A DNA stretch of 9,492 nucleotides from Candidatus Heimdallarchaeota archaeon (lineage in GTDB: Archaea > Asgardarchaeota > Heimdallarchaeia > Heimdallarchaeales > Kariarchaeaceae): NCBI GenBank assembly GCA_021399405.1, contig JAAFKL010000163.1, forward strand, positions 1 to 9,492, written 5' to 3'. Position numbers and translations under genes: made by a program. Below the pieces are notes generated by a model. The model did not search any database and was not told the DNA's origin. It saw only the letters and a program-made list of their open reading frames with translations. This document shows, one piece after another, positions 7,341 through 9,492 of this stretch (position 1 is its first letter; every line of letters starts with the position of its first letter).

Positions 7341-7345
7341 AAGGT
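7341..7345 (+). promoter_or_regulatory. Possible ribosome-binding site supporting the cca TTG start
   Basis: AAGGT sits 7 nt before the TTG at 7353 and is one of the few Shine-Dalgarno-like motifs at proper spacing in this window. A leadered start would fit if cca is translated from the GNAT transcript. No in-frame ATG lies near this point. Confidence 0.3.
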
Positions 7346-7352
7346 TGTTTGT

Positions 7353-9029
7353 TTGTCTCAAAAAATTCAGATCCCAAAAGCAGTTGTAGAGATTATTCAA
7401 GAATTAGAAAAACATAAACATACCGCATATTTGGTTGGGGGCTATGTTAGGGATCAAATTCTAAGCTCTGAAGATATACCTCATATTACTGAAGATTTTG
7501 ATCTTGCAACATCGGCGACCCCGGAAGAAATCAAATTGATTTTTCCAGATGACAAAATATTTGCCTATGGAGAGAGGCATGGCACGGTAACACTAAGAAG
7601 GGATGGAATTAATTATGAGTTAACGACATTCCGTGAAGAGGAAGGGTATTCCGATGGTCGAAGACCAGATAAAGTAACTTTCATTAGAGATTTAACAACA
7701 GATCTAGCTAGAAGGGATTTTACGATAAATTCATTTGCACTGGAAAAAGATGGGAGTATAATTGATTATTTCAATGGTCTTAATGATTTGGAGAACAAAA
7801 TAGTTCGAGCTGTAGGAGATCCAGTAAAAAGACTACAAGAAGACTCACTAAGAATTTTTCGAGCTATAAGATTCGCAGTCAAACTTGGATTCAATATTGA
7901 GGAAGACACCAAGAAAGCGATAATAGAGAATCGACATCTGATATTAGAGCACCAACTCTCAGGAGAACGCATCTTTGTTGAATTAAATGGAATTATGAAA
8001 AATCTACCAAGAGGAGTCATGATGCTTCACGATTTAGGTTTATTGGAAATATTATTCCGAGATTACAATACTCATGAGCACATAGATTGGCTTTTTGGAT
8101 TATTAGAGGATAGGAAGTACCAAGATAACCAACCGACATCAGATTTAATTAATTGGGGAATTCTATTACATTATATTTTGGAGGATATACCATCAAACAA
8201 ATTACCTTCCAAAGTGAAAGATATTTTTACAAAGTATCCAGGTATGGGAAATGATAAAATTGGATATATTTTACAGTTAATCCAGTTTGTGAGGAGTTTT
8301 TACAATATTGTAAATCTTGATAGTGAAGTAGTTTACTCGGTTACGTATGAGATAAATGAAATATTGAACCCCAATACTAATTCAAAACAATTTTTTACTG
8401 ATGTGATTAAATTGTTAAAAATATTGGATGATAGATGGGGGAATACTAATATTGAGAATCTGGAAAAAATTGTCAAAGGTTTCATTCCTAAGCTAGAGCA
8501 TACAATGCCTCTTGATGGTAAAGATTTAATGAGTATCGGGTACAACGGAAAATCAGTTGGTCTCTTACTCAAATATCTTAAATTGATCCATCATCAAGAT
8601 CTCCAAAAAGATAAATTCCATTTGCTTGACTACATCAATAATTTTGATTTTAAAAGAAGCATCTTCATTTTGAAAGATTATTTAGCAAAATATAATCTTA
8701 ATCCTGAAGAAGAATTAGAAAATTTTGTTATGGAATCCCTAATAGTAAAGATGAGGACCGAATACCAACTGGTTGCAAGCCCAGAACGAACTATTGTAGT
8801 TGAGGTGGATAAAAAATTCATTAGCTTTATTGACCCATTTTTGAAAGGTTTAGGAAGGAAAGCAATTCTGATAAATTCGCAAGAAGAATTACCTGAAAAC
8901 GTGATAGCTGAGTTCGACACGCTTAAAATTAAACATATCCGTTTCAAATATCATAATATAGAATCGATTGAAACACTCTTGGAACTAAGCCTTACTGATC
9001 AGAACACAATAATATTCAATGTGAAATAA
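7353..9029 (+). CDS. cca: Class II CCA-adding tRNA nucleotidyltransferase with C-terminal extension
   Basis: The protein should add or repair the 3'-CCA end of tRNA using CTP and ATP. Its 558 residues carry all class II (bacterial/eukaryotic-type) motifs: LVGGYVRD (27-34) and the metal-binding DFD (48-50) of motif A; a flexible loop with TFREEEGYSDGRRPDKVTF (92-110), which full CCA- and A-adding enzymes have and CC-adding enzymes lack; RRDFTIN (120-126, motif B); DYFNGLNDL to VG (138-155, motif C); the base-selecting E163-D164-x-x-R167 (motif D); and SGERIFVEL (203-211, motif E). The helical body contains only a degenerate HD-like segment (LLHYILED, 271-278, no metal ligands). The body ends with PLDGKDLMSIGYNGKSVGLLL (386-406), the usual tail-region signature. 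About 125 more residues (roughly 435-558) follow with no match I recognise. Most class II enzymes are about 400-450 residues. Poly(A) polymerase is less likely given the intact loop. Archaea normally use class I enzymes, so transfer is suspected. Confidence 0.9.
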   Translation: MSQKIQIPKAVVEIIQELEKHKHTAYLVGGYVRDQILSSEDIPHITEDFDLATSATPEEIKLIFPDDKIFAYGERHGTVTLRRDGINYELTTFREEEGYSDGRRPDKVTFIRDLTTDLARRDFTINSFALEKDGSIIDYFNGLNDLENKIVRAVGDPVKRLQEDSLRIFRAIRFAVKLGFNIEEDTKKAIIENRHLILEHQLSGERIFVELNGIMKNLPRGVMMLHDLGLLEILFRDYNTHEHIDWLFGLLEDRKYQDNQPTSDLINWGILLHYILEDIPSNKLPSKVKDIFTKYPGMGNDKIGYILQLIQFVRSFYNIVNLDSEVVYSVTYEINEILNPNTNSKQFFTDVIKLLKILDDRWGNTNIENLEKIVKGFIPKLEHTMPLDGKDLMSIGYNGKSVGLLLKYLKLIHHQDLQKDKFHLLDYINNFDFKRSIFILKDYLAKYNLNPEEELENFVMESLIVKMRTEYQLVASPERTIVVEVDKKFISFIDPFLKGLGRKAILINSQEELPENVIAEFDTLKIKHIRFKYHNIESIETLLELSLTDQNTIIFNVK

Positions 9030-9032
9030 TAA

Positions 9033-9492
9033 TTATCTAGAATACTGCCAAGGATAATCTAAGCTCTCAATAATTTCGATGAAACGTTGACGATTTTTAC
9101 CTTTAGTGCCTTTCTTATCAATTATGAAAATTTTCTCTTTCGCAATAGTCTTCTCCCATGCCTGTTGAATCATGCTTTCATTCAATTCATCATGTGCATA
9201 TTTGGGGATAATATGTCCTAGTAAATATTCTTCTTGATCCAGTTTTTTGATGAATGAGGGTGCATAATGACCACCACCAATTCCAATCATAGCAGGCTTT
9301 GTTTCCAGTTTTTGCAATTCGGTTTTTGTTAGATTATATATTCGAGCAATTTCAATGATAACATCAGCAATTAGACTGCATGCTTCGATATCATTCCATT
9401 CCTCTACAGTCCCACCAGTTTCAATGTACATGATAGGTACATTAAGAGATGAAGGACCATGATGAGTAACTTCCGCTCCGATCCAATATTCA
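9033..9492 (-). CDS. dtdA: D-aminoacyl-tRNA deacylase DTD2/GEK1 type, C-terminal part (5' end beyond right edge)
   Basis: The enzyme hydrolyses D-aminoacyl-tRNA to free D-amino acid and tRNA, a translational proofreading step in archaea and plants; plant members also protect against aldehyde-modified D-aminoacyl-tRNA. The reading frame is open to the window edge and shows the last 152 residues of a family that is usually about 270-300 long, so roughly the N-terminal half is missing. The ATG at 9431 is internal: upstream codons in the same frame encode the hallmark E-V-T-H-H-G-P (9473-9453). Other signatures are the G-x-G-G-G-H-Y-A-P loop (9284-9258) and G-H-I-I-P-K-Y-A. The zinc-related conserved histidines are present. 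The gene converges on cca, with 3 nt between the stop codons, which places two tRNA-maintenance genes end to end. Confidence 0.93.
   Translation of the reverse strand, partial: EYWIGAEVTHHGPSSLNVPIMYIETGGTVEEWNDIEACSLIADVIIEIARIYNLTKTELQKLETKPAMIGIGGGHYAPSFIKKLDQEEYLLGHIIPKYAHDELNESMIQQAWEKTIAKEKIFIIDKKGTKGKNRQRFIEIIESLDYPWQYSR

Overview
This AT-rich window most likely comes from an archaeon. The evidence is a D-aminoacyl-tRNA deacylase of the DTD2/GEK1 type (known from archaea and plants), a DUF1786 protein, the start of a CxxC-type zinc-ribbon protein of a kind common in archaea, short leaders with TATA-like boxes about 25-40 nt before several start codons and almost no Shine-Dalgarno signal, and a large secreted surface protein with one C-terminal membrane anchor. 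An Asgard-like or other mesophilic lineage would fit, but the sequence does not fix the taxon.

Layout, left to right. Positions 1-75 (minus) hold the N-terminus of a small zinc-ribbon protein that runs off the left edge. After a non-coding divergent spacer comes a DUF1786 gene (386-1477, plus), a predicted actin-fold protein of unknown function. It converges on a 1177-residue surface protein (1474-5007, minus) built from a signal peptide, a jelly-roll-like domain, a probable helical toroid, several beta-sandwich domains, a membrane helix and a cytoplasmic four-cysteine zinc ribbon. A 278-nt divergent spacer follows, then a ten-helix EamA/DMT transporter (5286-6224, plus), which converges on a dCMP deaminase (6211-6654, minus). 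A second divergent spacer leads to a GNAT acetyltransferase (6846-7289, plus) and, 63 nt further on, a class II tRNA nucleotidyltransferase (7353-9029, plus) with an unusual C-terminal extension. The right edge holds the C-terminal half of DTD2 (9033 to the edge, minus).

The genes do not form one obvious pathway. Two neighbours concern tRNA quality (the CCA-adding enzyme and D-aminoacyl-tRNA deacylase), one supplies dUMP for thymidylate synthesis, and the rest are transport, acetylation and cell-surface functions. All three convergent pairs are packed tightly: two overlap at their stop codons and the third is separated by 3 nt. The points most worth a second look are the bacterial/eukaryotic-type CCA enzyme with its extra C-terminal domain in an archaeal setting, and the surface protein that joins a cysteine-free ectodomain to a cytoplasmic zinc ribbon. 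I saw no CRISPR array, insertion sequence, rRNA, tRNA or recognisable defence system.
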